Of a stretch of DNA of 12,921 nt, positions 1 through 7,833 are shown one piece after another. A program made the position numbers and the translations under genes. The stretch's first letter is position 1. Each line of letters opens with the position of its first letter. The stretch is from Oscillospiraceae bacterium (lineage in GTDB: Bacteria > Bacillota > Clostridia > Oscillospirales > Ruminococcaceae): NCBI GenBank assembly GCA_017828835.1, contig JAGAEK010000105.1, positions 1 through 12,921 on the forward strand, written 5' to 3'. The notes below the pieces were generated by a model. It worked only from the letters and a program-made list of their open reading frames with translations. It made no database searches and was not told where the DNA came from.

Positions 1-141
1 GACGGTGTATAATGAAGCTACTGAATCCGTCAGCTTGTTTATCAGCGGTCGGAAGAGGGAAAGTCAAACGATAAACTAAGCGCGTAGAAAATTGTGAGGA
101 TGGGTTTTCGGACAGGGGTTCGACTCCCCTCGCCTCCACCA
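1..141 (+). ncRNA. ssrA: tmRNA (transfer-messenger RNA), 3' part
   Basis: This is the 3' end of transfer-messenger RNA, which rescues stalled ribosomes and tags the unfinished protein for degradation. The sequence shows a complete T arm at 114-130 (stem aGGGG/CCCCt around the loop TTCGACT), the acceptor 3' strand cgcctcc at 132-138, and an encoded CCA at 139-141. The stretch before it (about 1-90) fits the downstream pseudoknot region. The tRNA-like 5' half and the tag reading frame lie outside the window, so the tag peptide cannot be read. Downstream there is a clear terminator. The end of ssrA is a classic integration site for genomic islands, and an AT-rich accessory stretch begins right after it. 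Confidence 0.95.
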
Positions 142-143
142 AG

Positions 144-183
144 ATAAGATTGCTATTTTAACAAGATAGCAATCCTTATTTTG
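144..183 (+). terminator. Intrinsic terminator of ssrA
   Basis: A perfect 9-bp stem, gattgctat (148-156) with atagcaatc (166-174), starts 7 bases after the tmRNA CCA. It can extend by a few A-T pairs with one bulged C. The right arm runs into a T-rich tail (cttatttt, 175-182). Confidence 0.85.
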
Positions 184-228
184 CCTTAATCTGGATTATT
201 ATGTTTTTTTGGGGGAGGTAATCCGTTT

Positions 229-867
229 ATGAGTATTGATATAGAAAATATCTTAACGGAATTAAAAAAAAGACGTGCAATATTCGTTTCAGAAGCAGAT
301 TTTCAGTTTTCGATTGCGTGGATCATTCAAGAACAATATCCGAAATTCAATATTCGCCTTGAATACTGCCCGGATTTTGATAGAACAATGCACATAGATA
401 TTCTCATAATTGACAATGAGGGAAAATGGATTCCAATCGAGTTGAAATATAAAACAAAAGGTTGTTCTCTACGAATTGAGGAAGGCGAATATGTACTTGC
501 AAACCACTCCGCGAAAGACGTTAACTGTTATCTTTACCTCAAGGATCTTCAAAGAATTGAAACAATAAAAGGCAAAAAACCGTCAGTATTCTCCGAGGGT
601 TACGCAATAATGCTTACAAATGATCCTACATATCGTAATGAGCCAAGAAAAAGAGATTGCATCTACAAAGAGTTTTCTCTTTATGATGGAGCAATAAAAA
701 GCGGTACTATGAGATGGTCTGAGAACGCAAGTCAAGGAACGATACGTGGTAATGAAAAACCGATAGAGCTCAAGGGAGAGTACAAGATTGAGTGGAAAGA
801 ATATGGCAGTGTAGAAGACAGTAAGGCAGGGAAGTTCTATTATCTCTGTAATAGGATAGGGAGATAA
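229..867 (+). CDS. PD-(D/E)XK nuclease-like protein of unknown role
   Basis: This is a 212-residue soluble protein with no signal peptide or membrane segment. The visible signature is D57 in a beta strand (HIDILII) followed by E71-L-K73 in the next strand (WIPIELKYK). That is the D...E-x-K core of the PD-(D/E)XK nuclease fold. E22 in a preceding helix (SEADFQFSIAWII) could be the helper acid seen in many members of the fold. The family assignment is inferred from this pattern; substrate and activity are unknown. The ATG at 229 is preceded by a strong GGGGGAGG (211-218). The gene is the first after ssrA and has AT-rich codon use, in keeping with an accessory gene acquired at the tmRNA end. No methyltransferase, helicase or toxin partner lies next to it, so a restriction or defence role is only a possibility. 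Confidence 0.65.
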   Translation: MSIDIENILTELKKRRAIFVSEADFQFSIAWIIQEQYPKFNIRLEYCPDFDRTMHIDILIIDNEGKWIPIELKYKTKGCSLRIEEGEYVLANHSAKDVNCYLYLKDLQRIETIKGKKPSVFSEGYAIMLTNDPTYRNEPRKRDCIYKEFSLYDGAIKSGTMRWSENASQGTIRGNEKPIELKGEYKIEWKEYGSVEDSKAGKFYYLCNRIGR

Positions 868-942
868 ACCATTTGTATTATCCTTCTTGACGTTACGAAA
901 ATTAACGATGCGGGTACTTTTGTTGAAATTGCAATTTTTAGC

Positions 943-996
943 CATCAAAGAAACCTCTCTTGTCTACCAATGCAAAAGAGGTTTTCTTTGTTGATG
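943..996 (+). terminator. Long imperfect hairpin, probable terminator after the nuclease-like gene
   Basis: The arm at 943-958 (catcaaagaaacctct) pairs with 977-996. The core is an uninterrupted 8 bp (aaacctct/agaggttt) followed by TCTTT, and outer pairs extend the stem past small bulges. The loop is 18 bases. It sits 75 bases after the stop codon and ends inside the next promoter's -35 box. It could instead be a repeat or the end of a mobile element. Apart from this hairpin, no gene is evident between 868 and 990. Confidence 0.5.
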
Positions 997-1019
997 TAAC
1001 CTTGTGATTATGCTATAAT
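991..1019 (+). promoter_or_regulatory. SigmaA-type promoter for the 1078-2413 gene pair
   Basis: The -35 box is TTGATG (991-996) and the -10 box is TATAAT (1014-1019), separated by exactly 17 bases. A TG dinucleotide at 1011-1012 makes it an extended -10. Transcription should start near 1026, about 50 bases before the ATG at 1078. Confidence 0.8.
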
Positions 1020-1077
1020 ATCATCAATAAAACATGATTTGATTTGCAGAAAAGAATGATTTAGAAAGGGAGAAAAG

Positions 1078-1629
1078 ATGGAAATTGAATACCTTGATGA
1101 AATAACAGAAATAGGAGATGCCTTTATAAAGCGTTTTGTTTTGTCTTGGGAAAGCTTTCAGATCAAGCATAAAGATTGGATTGAGGAAATGAGCAAGCAG
1201 GACTATCCGATCGATAAACAATGGTATGATCAGGCCTATATGTGGGACAAGATGGATTCCACATATCCCGGTGCATCCATGAAGGAAGCTTTGGATTATC
1301 TTCGCGAGCATCCCGGCATTGTCTATTTTATGACCGAAAAAGGTGAGGGACAATACTTTCAGGGAACGAAAACGATTGATTTCATTGCAAAAACAGATGC
1401 TTATCAGTTGGCTGAACGGATTGAATACGAGTGGAATGAGTCTTACAGAGTAGTGAGCCAGAATATGTATTTACCCGATGCGCTCCCGGATGATTTGTAC
1501 GTTTTTGATTCAACGATGAAGTGGTGTGTCGTATTTACGCATGAGACAACCGACTGGGAAGCAGAGAAAGCAGACGATGGGATGAAAGTAGTGCAAAGCA
1601 GATATTGCATCATTTGTAAGGAACAGTAA
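1078..1629 (+). CDS. Conserved-looking hypothetical protein, 183 aa
   Basis: I do not recognise this family with confidence. It is an acidic, tryptophan- and tyrosine-rich soluble protein without signal peptide or membrane segment. The N-terminal half looks helical (residues 1-80). The C-terminal half has beta-like segments: GIVYFMTEKGEGQYF near 80-94 and a motif LYVFDSTMKWCVVFTHE at 140-156. Small globular proteins with a C-terminal strand motif of this kind are often immunity-like or DUF proteins found in accessory regions; this is an impression, not an assignment. The ATG follows AAAGGGA (1065-1071) and a strong promoter. Its stop lies 4 bases before the ABC ATPase start, so the two are co-transcribed and probably translationally coupled. 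Confidence 0.8.
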   Translation: MEIEYLDEITEIGDAFIKRFVLSWESFQIKHKDWIEEMSKQDYPIDKQWYDQAYMWDKMDSTYPGASMKEALDYLREHPGIVYFMTEKGEGQYFQGTKTIDFIAKTDAYQLAERIEYEWNESYRVVSQNMYLPDALPDDLYVFDSTMKWCVVFTHETTDWEAEKADDGMKVVQSRYCIICKEQ

Positions 1630-1633
1630 TTCA

Positions 1634-2413
1634 ATGAACATTAAAATAGAAGATCTGTGTTTTAAATATGATAAAAAAGCCGCCTACACTTTAAATAATG
1701 TCAGTTTGCTTATAAACGACGGAACTATCAACGTTTTACTGGGATTAAACGGTAGCGGGAAAACTACATTGTTAAAGCTTTTGGCCGGTTTGGAAAAAGC
1801 GGACGGCGGAACAATAACTTATGGCGACAGAGAAATAAATGCAATCAATATTCGAGAGAGAAGCAAAATATTTTCATATGTTGCACAGCAAACAAATATT
1901 ACCGCCGATATTCCCGTGTTTGATTATCTTCTTTTCGGAACGGCCAATACTCTCAAGTTCTACGAGTCACCGAAAAACGAACAGATGAATCTGGTTAATA
2001 AAATTGCTGAACAGTTAAACGTCCAGCATTTGCTAAATAAGAATATCGGTGAAATATCCGGCGGAGAACGACAAATTATTTTGATCGCATCTGCGCTTAT
2101 ACAGACCACTCCGGTAATATTGCTGGATGAACCGACTTCGGCATTAGATATTAAAAATCAGCATTTAGTTTTATCCACCTTAAAAGAAATATTATCTGAA
2201 GGTAAAACTGTGATTTTATCAAGCCATAATCCGAATCATTCATTATATCTTAATTCGAACGTTATACTTATAGATAAAGGGACGGTCAAAAAAACAGGGA
2301 AAGCAAAAGAATTGATATGTGTTGAAAAACTAAGAGAAATATATGGTGATTCGATTTGCTTTTCAGAAGATTTGGATTATAAAGAAATATCATTTAGGAC
2401 TAAAAAACAGTAA
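1634..2413 (+). CDS. ABC transporter ATP-binding protein, FecE/iron-chelate type
   Basis: This is the cytoplasmic ATPase subunit of an ABC importer, 259 residues, the usual length for the FecE/FhuC/BtuD group. All motifs are intact: Walker A GLNGSGKTT (37-45), Q-loop Q85, signature ISGGERQ (141-147), Walker B VILLDE (161-166), D-loop SALD (169-172) and switch histidine H198. The ending, with a short beta segment and a LREIYGDS-like stretch, resembles the iron-siderophore/cobalamin branch, which suggests a metal-chelate substrate (inference). The ATG lies 4 bases after the preceding stop, with AAGGAA (1618-1623) inside the end of that gene. It is an orphan here: no permease or binding protein precedes it, and a terminator follows. 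It may be a remnant of a larger operon or pair with a permease elsewhere. AT-rich codon use matches its upstream neighbours. Confidence 0.92.
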   Translation: MNIKIEDLCFKYDKKAAYTLNNVSLLINDGTINVLLGLNGSGKTTLLKLLAGLEKADGGTITYGDREINAINIRERSKIFSYVAQQTNITADIPVFDYLLFGTANTLKFYESPKNEQMNLVNKIAEQLNVQHLLNKNIGEISGGERQIILIASALIQTTPVILLDEPTSALDIKNQHLVLSTLKEILSEGKTVILSSHNPNHSLYLNSNVILIDKGTVKKTGKAKELICVEKLREIYGDSICFSEDLDYKEISFRTKKQ

Positions 2414-2426
2414 TTGAGAAATATCA

Positions 2427-2462
2427 AAACGCACCGCTTCGGACTTTCGAAGCGGTGCGTTT
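2427..2462. terminator. Bidirectional terminator between convergent operons
   Basis: A perfect 15-bp stem, aaacgcaccgcttcg (2427-2441) with cgaagcggtgcgttt (2448-2462), has a 6-base loop. It carries T runs on both strands. It lies 13 bases after the ABC ATPase stop and 13 bases beyond the minus-strand GH20 gene end, so it serves both. Confidence 0.92.
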
Positions 2463-2475
2463 ATGTTGTTTACGT

Positions 2476-4065
2476 TTAAAGTACGTTTGCGGTAACGTTG
2501 TTCCTCCAGCTGTTGTAGCAGGAAATATCGGTGCAAAGCGGGAGAAGATTCTCTTCAAGTTCGGGGATACGGTCAAGTTTGCCGTCCGCCCAATCCGAAA
2601 GACGTTCGCGGCAATCTTTCATACGGCAGATCAGTCCGCCGATACGGATATCCTGAACGTCAAAGCCGTGCGGTTTGTTTTCGGAATACCACTGAGCGCG
2701 GAACAGACGGTAAAACTGTTCGGTGTAACGTATCATACGGTCATATTTACGTATAAGCTGCCGGCAGGAGACGGTGTCATGCGCCGAGTAAATCGCTCTT
2801 GTTTCCGTACAGATATTCGCCTTCAGCGACAACACGCGGCAAAGCGCGGAAGCGGATTTGAATATATAGGAAAACTCCCCGGTACGCGCCGATGCGTTTT
2901 TGAGGCGTCTTGCAAACGACGCGTATTTTTTCGAATCGTTCGGTCTTGACGCCGTTTCAAGGATACTCATAAAGCAATCGTTATAAAGCAGATATTTGCA
3001 GGGGCAGACGGGAGACTGGACTTTTTTGGGTTTGTTGGGAATATCGAGCAGCATGAAATCCGCAAACGAGAGACCGGTCCATTCAAAAAACTTTGCTTCG
3101 ATATCCTTTCGATTTGTGATACCCTGTGCAAAACAAGCGGCGGAACAGAGAGAGGGAAGCATTGCGAAAGCGGAAGCTTCGGCGCCGTCGTCGCCCCACA
3201 TGGTCAGCATGACGTTTCGCACGTTCTCCTGGATACACGCCGAAAGAGCTGCCTTCGTCGAACGTATCGAATAATCGTTGTCAACGGCAAATCCGATCCA
3301 TTTCCAAAGTCCGCCGGCGAAGACGATACGGTCAGTCAGCTGACGGTGACCTTTTATCATACGGACAAAGGCTTCTTTTTTTCTGTGGTAGTAATCCCAA
3401 TAAACGAGCGAAAGGTTAGACGGTATTTTTTCGCTCACGGAAGGATCGAATTTCGTTGTATGGCTGTAATAGCTGCCGCCGTTTGCGATCTTATAGAACA
3501 TGTCGCTCCACATCATCGGGCGGAAATTATAGCGGTCGGCGAGCTCGCAGACGCGTTTCAGATGGGAGAGCAGTATATCGCCGGCATTCTGATCGCCGTG
3601 GGCATCCATATATCTTCCTCTGCCGAGTCTTTCCGCCTCGTCCATACCTATATGGATTTTATCGGAGCGGAAACATTTTCTGAGCGATGAAAACATATGG
3701 TCGATCAGTTCATAAGTTCTGTCGTCACCGACAAGAAGGATATCGTGGATATCAGTGAGCTCGGAATATTTCGGCCAGCGTACGGCGGCGTTCATGTGAG
3801 CCAGCGTCTGGATGCAGGGAACGAGCTCGACGCCGTACGAAGCGGCGTAGTCGTCGATGGCTTTGAGTTCTGATTGAGTATAGCGGCCGCGCAGATAACC
3901 GAAATAAGGTTCGCCGTCCACCTCATAGGTGTCTTCCATATAAAGCTGGAGCTGATTATAGCCCATTTTTGCCAGGATACGTATGAATTTTTTCAAAGTT
4001 TCCGGTGACATGACCGCGTTGCGCGAACAGTCTAGCATTACTCCGAAGGTGTCAAATGATTTCAT
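2476..4065 (-). CDS. GH20 beta-N-acetylhexosaminidase-like glycosidase
   Basis: This 529-residue protein has a (beta/alpha)8 barrel like family 20 glycosidases, which remove terminal beta-GlcNAc or GalNAc by substrate-assisted catalysis. The hallmark acid pair is present as IHIGMDEA, with D142 and E143. Other active-site-like segments follow: MMWSDMFY (184-191), YWDYYH (222-227), WKW (254-256) and MWGDDGAE (289-296). The HIGMDEA form, and the barrel starting near residue 5 with no separate N-terminal domain, resemble the compact GH20 branch (GH20C-like). There is no signal peptide, so it should be cytosolic. The last 200 residues are helical. The start at 4065 is supported by AGAAAGGA on the minus strand (near 4075-4082). 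It is the last gene of the minus-strand operon, 77 bases after the GH32 gene. The exact substrate is not shown by the sequence. Confidence 0.85.
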   Translation of the reverse strand: MKSFDTFGVMLDCSRNAVMSPETLKKFIRILAKMGYNQLQLYMEDTYEVDGEPYFGYLRGRYTQSELKAIDDYAASYGVELVPCIQTLAHMNAAVRWPKYSELTDIHDILLVGDDRTYELIDHMFSSLRKCFRSDKIHIGMDEAERLGRGRYMDAHGDQNAGDILLSHLKRVCELADRYNFRPMMWSDMFYKIANGGSYYSHTTKFDPSVSEKIPSNLSLVYWDYYHRKKEAFVRMIKGHRQLTDRIVFAGGLWKWIGFAVDNDYSIRSTKAALSACIQENVRNVMLTMWGDDGAEASAFAMLPSLCSAACFAQGITNRKDIEAKFFEWTGLSFADFMLLDIPNKPKKVQSPVCPCKYLLYNDCFMSILETASRPNDSKKYASFARRLKNASARTGEFSYIFKSASALCRVLSLKANICTETRAIYSAHDTVSCRQLIRKYDRMIRYTEQFYRLFRAQWYSENKPHGFDVQDIRIGGLICRMKDCRERLSDWADGKLDRIPELEENLLPLCTDISCYNSWRNNVTANVL

Positions 4066-4142
4066 ATTTTTTTGTCCTTTCTGTATTTAAATTTTTTTGG
4101 TTTTGTAAAAGAGAATGACCGTGTTTGGCCTGCGAAGTATTT

Positions 4143-5678
4143 TTAGGGCGTTATAAGGTCGGCGCTTACGCTTATATCCGCGCCCGCTTCGGCGTCGATA
4201 ACGATCCCTTTTTCACGGTCTGCGGTTATAAGATAATTCGCGTAGATCAATCCTCCGTCCGCAAAACACTCGGCGGAGAGAGTGTCGGCGACGACACAGA
4301 ACCCCTTTTCGTCGGCGTCGTCAAAAGACAGCGGCGCTTCCTGGCCGTTTACGAAAAACTTGTTCGATTCGGGAGAAAAACCAATCCTGCATCCGAATAC
4401 TTCGAGTCTGAAATCGGGACAGGAGCTTTTGAAAGCGAGCTCGATCGATACCGCTTTGCCGCGGCATTGCTCCGCGTCCGCGATCACCGAACGTCCTTCT
4501 TCGGTGATAACGGCGGCGATCGGTTCGGATATGCAGTTCATCAAATCGAGGTTCGGGTATGTTCCGAGTCTTATTTTCCTGCCGGATCTGCGAAGGAACA
4601 TATCGGTGGGTACACCCATCTGAGAATTGAAAACGGCGCCTTTGGTATCGGTCGGGAGCCATGCCAGCCGTATGGTTTCGGGCTCTGTTCCGAAATAGAC
4701 CTGCGCGGCGTAGCTGCCGTTTGCCGCATAGTAAAGGTTTTCGTCATCCTGCACCAATACGAGCTTCTGATTTTTTATTTCGAAAAGCATATATTTATCG
4801 GAGGCCCCGGAAAATATCCAAAGTTTTCTTCCTTCAAACTCGAGAGGATAGAAATTCGGGCATTCGATATCGGTCTTGAGCGTTAAGTTTTCCCATTCTT
4901 TCCAATCGGTCAGATTATCCGAAACAAGTAATTTATAATCGTTGCCGTCAAGATACAAAGCCATGATCCATTTTCCCAGTTCTTCCGAGAAAACGACCTT
5001 CGGGTCGCGGTTCAAACCGATTATATGCGGAACGATCGGATTGTTTTCGTATTTTACGAACGTTTTTCCTCCGTCGACAGAGTAAGCCATACATTGAGAG
5101 AAGGGCTTATCTTTTGACATGACGGAGCTGTTGCCCGCGGCGGTATAGAAAAGTATTATCGCGCCTTTTCCGAAGCCCGCGGCGTTTTTTTCGTCGACTA
5201 CTGCGCTTCCGGAGAACATAGCTCCGAGTTCGTCCGGAAAGAGCGCGTCACCGAGTTCCTCCCAGTGGAGCAGGTCGTCGGAAACGGCGTGGATCCAGGA
5301 CATATTGCCCCAGTCGCGGCTATACGGGTTATGCTGAGCAAACAGATGAAATTTTCCGTTTGCAAAAACGAGTCCGTTCGGGTCGTTCAGCCAACCTATA
5401 GGCGCCGTGTAGTGGATGACGGGCCGGAGTTCCTTGCCGCTTTCAATTTCATCGCGCGAGGGGATTTTGTCGGCACAAGAGAAAGAGACGTTATTACCTT
5501 CCGCGTCTTTTATTTCAAAAGATCCGTCACCGAATCTACGTATGTCGGAATAAACGCGGTAGGCGGGAGCGCCGTCGGTCACAGACGCGGCAAAATCGTA
5601 TACGACTTTGCCGTCTTTATAAATAAAGCAAGTTTTTTTCGGCAGTTTGTCATCAACGTTCAAAACAAGATAATTCAT
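4143..5678 (-). CDS. GH32 beta-fructofuranosidase/levanase-like enzyme, cytosolic
   Basis: This 511-residue family 32 enzyme hydrolyses fructosyl linkages in sucrose, fructo-oligosaccharides or levan with retention. All three catalytic signatures are intact: WLNDPNG at 96-102 (nucleophile D99), RDPKV at 224-228 (transition-state stabiliser D225) and ECPNFYPL at 272-279 (acid/base E272). FSGS is at 155-158. The five-bladed propeller is followed by a C-terminal beta sandwich from about residue 390. An extra N-terminal stretch of about 85 residues with beta character precedes the catalytic domain. No signal peptide is seen, so imported oligosaccharides are the likely substrates. The ATG at 5678 has GGAGG 9 bases upstream (5688-5692). 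It starts 22 bases after the GH78 stop, in one operon. No sucrose phosphotransferase or fructokinase is nearby, so sucrose-6-phosphate hydrolase is less likely. Confidence 0.93.
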   Translation of the reverse strand: MNYLVLNVDDKLPKKTCFIYKDGKVVYDFAASVTDGAPAYRVYSDIRRFGDGSFEIKDAEGNNVSFSCADKIPSRDEIESGKELRPVIHYTAPIGWLNDPNGLVFANGKFHLFAQHNPYSRDWGNMSWIHAVSDDLLHWEELGDALFPDELGAMFSGSAVVDEKNAAGFGKGAIILFYTAAGNSSVMSKDKPFSQCMAYSVDGGKTFVKYENNPIVPHIIGLNRDPKVVFSEELGKWIMALYLDGNDYKLLVSDNLTDWKEWENLTLKTDIECPNFYPLEFEGRKLWIFSGASDKYMLFEIKNQKLVLVQDDENLYYAANGSYAAQVYFGTEPETIRLAWLPTDTKGAVFNSQMGVPTDMFLRRSGRKIRLGTYPNLDLMNCISEPIAAVITEEGRSVIADAEQCRGKAVSIELAFKSSCPDFRLEVFGCRIGFSPESNKFFVNGQEAPLSFDDADEKGFCVVADTLSAECFADGGLIYANYLITADREKGIVIDAEAGADISVSADLITP

Positions 5679-5700
5679 GGTTTCATACCTCCGAAGTATG

Positions 5701-7770
5701 TTATTTCAGCAGCTGACCGTAGACCCAAAGCGGGACGGCGGACCAGCCGTGGCAAAGGCTTCCGGCGGCATCAAAATCCCATCCGCCGTACGCAGTTTCC
5801 CAAAAAGAAGTGGCGCCGTTGCAGATCATTGAACCCCATACGTCTGAAACGTTCTGCAAAATAAATTCTTCATACTGCGAACGGTCAGTTAGCAGAGCCA
5901 TATATTTAAAGATAGTGCAGCTCAAAGAAACGGGGACGAGTCCGGCTGATTTCGGGTCGGTCAACTTTTCGCATAAAATTTTTGCTCTGTCGGGAGCGAC
6001 GGCGTTTGCACAGATCATCAGCGCCTGTGTAAGTTCATGGTAAGTCGGTTCGGAGTCCGCGCCCAACGTTGTAACGTAAGCGAGGCGATCCTGATCCCAA
6101 AACAGTTCGGCGGCTTCAATGAGTCGGCGCTTTTGTTTTGCAAAGCGTTCGGAAGATTGATTATCATGCAGAGCTTTTGCGAGTTCTTCCGCTGCCGTCA
6201 GCGCCATAATATAGAACGCCTGAGCCGGCGCGTCCGCGCAAGACGCGCTGTCGGCGACTCCAGATTCTCCGTCCAGACCTTTGTTCCATTCATAGAAATT
6301 CCAGTATTCCGCGCCGGGGAAGCGGTGTACTATTCCGTTTTCATCGACGCGATCGGCAAACGCCTCCAATACGGCTTCCCAAACCGGACGCATTTCAAAA
6401 ATCAGCGCAGTATTGCCGGTAGCGTTATAGTAATTTCTCAGAGCCATTATCCAGGTGAGCGCAAAAGCGGGGATCGTTATCGGCGCGCGGGCGGGCGCGC
6501 AAAGCTCGAGCAGCCCGTCTTCACGGCTGCCGAGCCCCAACAAGCGCAGAGACGATTCGGCAAATTCGGGATTATCGAAAACGACGTAACCGCACATCAT
6601 TTGTATCATGCTGTCCATACCGTAGAGCCCCTGTTCGCGCCACGGGCAGTCTTCGTAATGGTCGTGCATACAAAGCTCCAGCGTACGCCGGGCAGTTTTC
6701 GCGATACGGCGATGCATCTCGTCGCGCAAAGGCAGTTCTTCGCGATAGACGACGGGATATTCAGTCGGAAGAAGGCCCGCGTAATAAAGCGTTGCCTCTT
6801 TTGACGGTATATGAAGCTGCAGATAGCGGCAGCCGAGTCGTTTGAAACGGTAGGTTACGGAATGACGGCCCGCCGGCAGATGAACGGCGGCGGCGAACTG
6901 TCTGCCGCCGACGCTGGAACGCACCCGCATATCGTCCGAGTGTTCGCCGAAACCGAACAACATATCGACGTCGCGGGGTACTTTTATGTCCAAGGAAAAA
7001 TAACCGACCGTTTCCCTGCCGAGATCTATGAGCACGTAAATACCGTCTCCGTCATTAACGCAAAGGCGTATACCTTGGGAAGAGGGCAGCAAAAGAGGAG
7101 CGTTCAAAGGTCTTGCCGACAGCCATGCCGTATAAACTCTGTCGCCCCAACGTTCGGCTCCTTCGGATTCGCGGTACGCGCCGTAGGCCTGTATTTTAGC
7201 ATCGGTGCGGGGAAGGACGCGAAGCGGATGGATGGGGCAGGGATAGAGATTCGCGTTACGCGGCGTTAAAACAGCCTGACGCCATGCGGCTTCTTCCGGA
7301 TCGGCTATGCAGAAAAAAGAATAGGATAATTGCGAAGTGAACTTGTCCATATCTCCGCTGACAAAACTCACGGATGACCTGCATAAAGTTTTTTCATCGC
7401 TGACACAGACCGTTTTCCCGTCCTCGGTTATTGAAAAGATCAATCCGGGAATATTTTTTCTATATGAAAAACTGTCTTCGTTCTGACAGTAGCCTGTGAT
7501 TTCCAGAAGATTTTCTCCCGGACGTACAAAGTCTGTGATACAAACGGTCTCAAAGACTTTATACTGAGGATAGTCCGGATATTGGTGGCTATCGAGAACG
7601 ACTCCGTTCACGCGCGCAACGTATCCCGAGTCTGCGCTTATATGAAGCTTTACTTCGCGGTTTGCGGTCAGTGTGAACGCAGTCTTAAAATCTACGTACT
7701 GGTTCACGGTTTTTAAGTCGTCTGACCATATCCATTCCGCGTTACCGAAAACGGTCGGCAGCTGATTCAT
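5701..7770 (-). CDS. GH78 alpha-L-rhamnosidase
   Basis: This is a family 78 enzyme releasing terminal alpha-L-rhamnose by inversion; 689 residues from the ATG at 7770. N-terminal beta-sandwich domains (about 10-340) include the carbohydrate-binding-like WIW...ISADSGYVARVNG region. The (alpha/alpha)6 barrel follows (about 345-689). The motif DCPWREQGLYGMDS gives D374, E379 and D386. The D+5+7 spacing equals that of the rhamnose-contacting D567, E572 and D579 of Bacillus BsRhaB as I recall it. A late glutamate in SFWET (E658), with HGWSA after it, fits the catalytic base. A GTG at 7779 is in frame but lies inside the ribosome binding site AGAGGTGA, so ATG 7770 is preferred. There is no signal peptide. 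It is first gene of the minus-strand glycosidase operon, with its own promoter at 7830-7858. Confidence 0.9.
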   Translation of the reverse strand: MNQLPTVFGNAEWIWSDDLKTVNQYVDFKTAFTLTANREVKLHISADSGYVARVNGVVLDSHQYPDYPQYKVFETVCITDFVRPGENLLEITGYCQNEDSFSYRKNIPGLIFSITEDGKTVCVSDEKTLCRSSVSFVSGDMDKFTSQLSYSFFCIADPEEAAWRQAVLTPRNANLYPCPIHPLRVLPRTDAKIQAYGAYRESEGAERWGDRVYTAWLSARPLNAPLLLPSSQGIRLCVNDGDGIYVLIDLGRETVGYFSLDIKVPRDVDMLFGFGEHSDDMRVRSSVGGRQFAAAVHLPAGRHSVTYRFKRLGCRYLQLHIPSKEATLYYAGLLPTEYPVVYREELPLRDEMHRRIAKTARRTLELCMHDHYEDCPWREQGLYGMDSMIQMMCGYVVFDNPEFAESSLRLLGLGSREDGLLELCAPARAPITIPAFALTWIMALRNYYNATGNTALIFEMRPVWEAVLEAFADRVDENGIVHRFPGAEYWNFYEWNKGLDGESGVADSASCADAPAQAFYIMALTAAEELAKALHDNQSSERFAKQKRRLIEAAELFWDQDRLAYVTTLGADSEPTYHELTQALMICANAVAPDRAKILCEKLTDPKSAGLVPVSLSCTIFKYMALLTDRSQYEEFILQNVSDVWGSMICNGATSFWETAYGGWDFDAAGSLCHGWSAVPLWVYGQLLK

Positions 7771-7775
7771 TGCAA

Positions 7776-7783
7776 TCACCTCT
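7776..7783 (-). promoter_or_regulatory. Ribosome binding site deciding the GH78 start
   Basis: The minus strand reads AGAGGTGA here, with 5 bases between it and the ATG at 7770 (8 counted from AGAGG). The alternative in-frame GTG (7777-7779) is part of this Shine-Dalgarno sequence itself and so is an unlikely start. Confidence 0.75.
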
Positions 7784-7819
7784 GTTTAATCGTTTTCAAC
7801 CGATTCTGCAATAAAAATA

Positions 7820-7833
7820 TGACACTTATATTG
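7820..7833 (+). repeat. 14-bp direct repeat, copy 1 (candidate operator)
   Basis: The sequence tgacacttatattg occurs here and again, identical, at 7905-7918, in the same orientation with starts 85 bases apart. This copy covers the start site and part of the -10 box of the minus-strand promoter. Confidence 0.7.

Noticed and set aside
111..141. Search for a second copy of the ssrA 3' end as an attachment-site repeat
   Set aside because: No matching copy was seen elsewhere in the window, so no att pair or island boundary can be claimed.
583..948. 121-codon open frame on the minus strand starting in the 943-996 hairpin
   Set aside because: It mostly overlaps the nuclease-like gene in antisense. 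No family resemblance was seen, and the plus-strand gene explains the region better.
4125..4886. 253-codon open frame on the plus strand
   Set aside because: It lies wholly antisense to the GH32 gene, which has all its catalytic motifs. The frame has no family features and arises from codon bias.
6037..6804. 255-codon open frame on the plus strand
   Set aside because: It is antisense to the GH78 catalytic domain, with arginine-rich, low-information translation and no proper ribosome binding site.
7771..7779. In-frame GTG start extending GH78 by three codons
   Set aside because: The GTG is part of the Shine-Dalgarno AGAGGTGA that serves the ATG at 7770.
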